From Gammaproteobacteria bacterium (GTDB lineage: Bacteria > Pseudomonadota > Gammaproteobacteria > Methylococcales > Methylomonadaceae): DNA of 6,137 nucleotides. Location of the stretch: positions 1-6,137 of the forward strand of contig JANEMG010000157.1 in the NCBI GenBank assembly GCA_024511045.1, given 5' to 3'. A program made the translations under genes and the position numbers. Under the pieces are notes generated by a model. It saw only the letters and a list, made by a program, of their open reading frames with translations. It did no database searches and was not told the origin of the DNA. How positions within the stretch are numbered: the stretch's first letter is position 1; the number at the start of each line of letters is the position of its first letter. Below, in pieces: positions 5,671 through 6,137 of this stretch.

Positions 5671-6137
5671 TCATGTATCGATTGGGTTCTGCCTCGCTTT
5701 ACCCTGGAAATTTCTTCTGGGTCTGCGCTGCCTGCCGCTTCTTTTCCACGAGGTGCGGGTCATTTTCAGCTGCTCCTTTTCATCGGCCTCCTGAAACCGC
5801 GTCCACCACTCGGCCAGTTCGCTGTCGGCCTGTCCTGTTTCCGAGCGCAACAGCAAAAAATCATAGGCGGCCCGAAAGCGGGGGTGGGTCAGCAGCTTGT
5901 GGGGCCGGACACCTGTGCGCTTTTCAAAGCGCGCCTGCAGATTCCAGACTTCGCGCATCGACAATCCCACCCGCTTGGGAAAGGCCGTGCTTTTCAGCTG
6001 CCGGGAAATCACTTCGCTGCCAGCCTCCTGGTAAGCAACCGACTCAGCGGCACCCTGCTCCATTTTCGCCGCCGCGAGCGCCCGTACCGGCTCCCATAAA
6101 AAGGCAGCCAGCAGAAAATAAGGCGTCACACCTTTCC
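5671..6137 (-). CDS. pcnB: Poly(A) polymerase I, C-terminal part (cut by window edge)
   Basis: PcnB adds poly(A) tails to RNA 3' ends, promoting decay. Only the last ~155 residues are here; the nucleotidyltransferase head lies beyond the right edge and the frame stays open through it. The visible part matches the PcnB C-terminal region: TPYFLLAAFLWEPV, IPKR-like FPKRVGLSMREVWNLQARFEK, RPHKLLTHPRFRAAYDFLLLR, EWWTRFQ, then a basic tail with RSGRQRRPRR and QGKARQ, as in the E. coli enzyme where an Arg-rich end contributes to RNA binding. An internal GTG at 6129 can look like a start but is Val within the domain. The pcnB-folK order is the usual gammaproteobacterial arrangement; 15 nt separate them. 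Confidence 0.95.
   Translation of the reverse strand, partial: KGVTPYFLLAAFLWEPVRALAAAKMEQGAAESVAYQEAGSEVISRQLKSTAFPKRVGLSMREVWNLQARFEKRTGVRPHKLLTHPRFRAAYDFLLLRSETGQADSELAEWWTRFQEADEKEQLKMTRTSWKRSGRQRRPRRNFQGKARQNPIDT

Noticed and set aside
5257..6099. Plus-strand open frame of 280 codons opposite folK and pcnB
   Set aside because: It is antisense to two well-identified genes and shows no domain-like composition.

Overview
The window reads as chromosomal DNA of a proteobacterium, most likely a gammaproteobacterium. It is moderately GC-rich, and the proteins (C-terminal part of PcnB, FolK, PanB, PanC, PanD) resemble the gammaproteobacterial versions. The cluster pcnB-folK-panB-panC-panD is a variant of the pcnB/folK ... 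panBCD neighbourhood known from Escherichia coli. The species cannot be named from the sequence alone.

Layout, reading the minus strand from right to left: the C-terminal third of poly(A) polymerase PcnB (cut by the right edge), FolK (folate pathway), PanB and PanC (pantothenate pathway), a large MscS-family mechanosensitive channel with an unusual Ala/Pro/Glu-rich N-terminal region, then PanD. Gaps are 15 nt (pcnB-folK), 0 nt (folK-panB, TGA followed directly by a GTG start), 4 nt (panB-panC), about 110 nt (panC-mscS) and 64 nt (mscS-panD). The first four genes are almost certainly one transcript. The channel gene and panD may be read through from it or have their own promoters, and a promoter-like pair lies just upstream of panD.

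At the left end a plus-strand gene for a DUF123 (GIY-YIG-related) protein runs toward panD. The two genes overlap tail to tail by 13 bp. The first ~120 bases encode, on the minus strand, what looks like an internal piece of a DDE transposase. It is cut by the left edge and abuts or overlaps the start of the DUF123 gene.

Functionally, PanB makes ketopantoate, PanC joins pantoate to beta-alanine, and PanD supplies the beta-alanine, so three of the four pantothenate (coenzyme A precursor) enzymes are present; the ketopantoate reductase step is not in the window. FolK makes the pterin pyrophosphate for folate. PanB uses a folate cofactor (5,10-methylenetetrahydrofolate), which links the folK and panB steps. 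No tRNA, rRNA or CRISPR array was seen. The least ordinary items are the MscS-type gene between panC and panD, a C9 tract inside it, the symmetric 13-bp gene overlap, and the transposase remnant.
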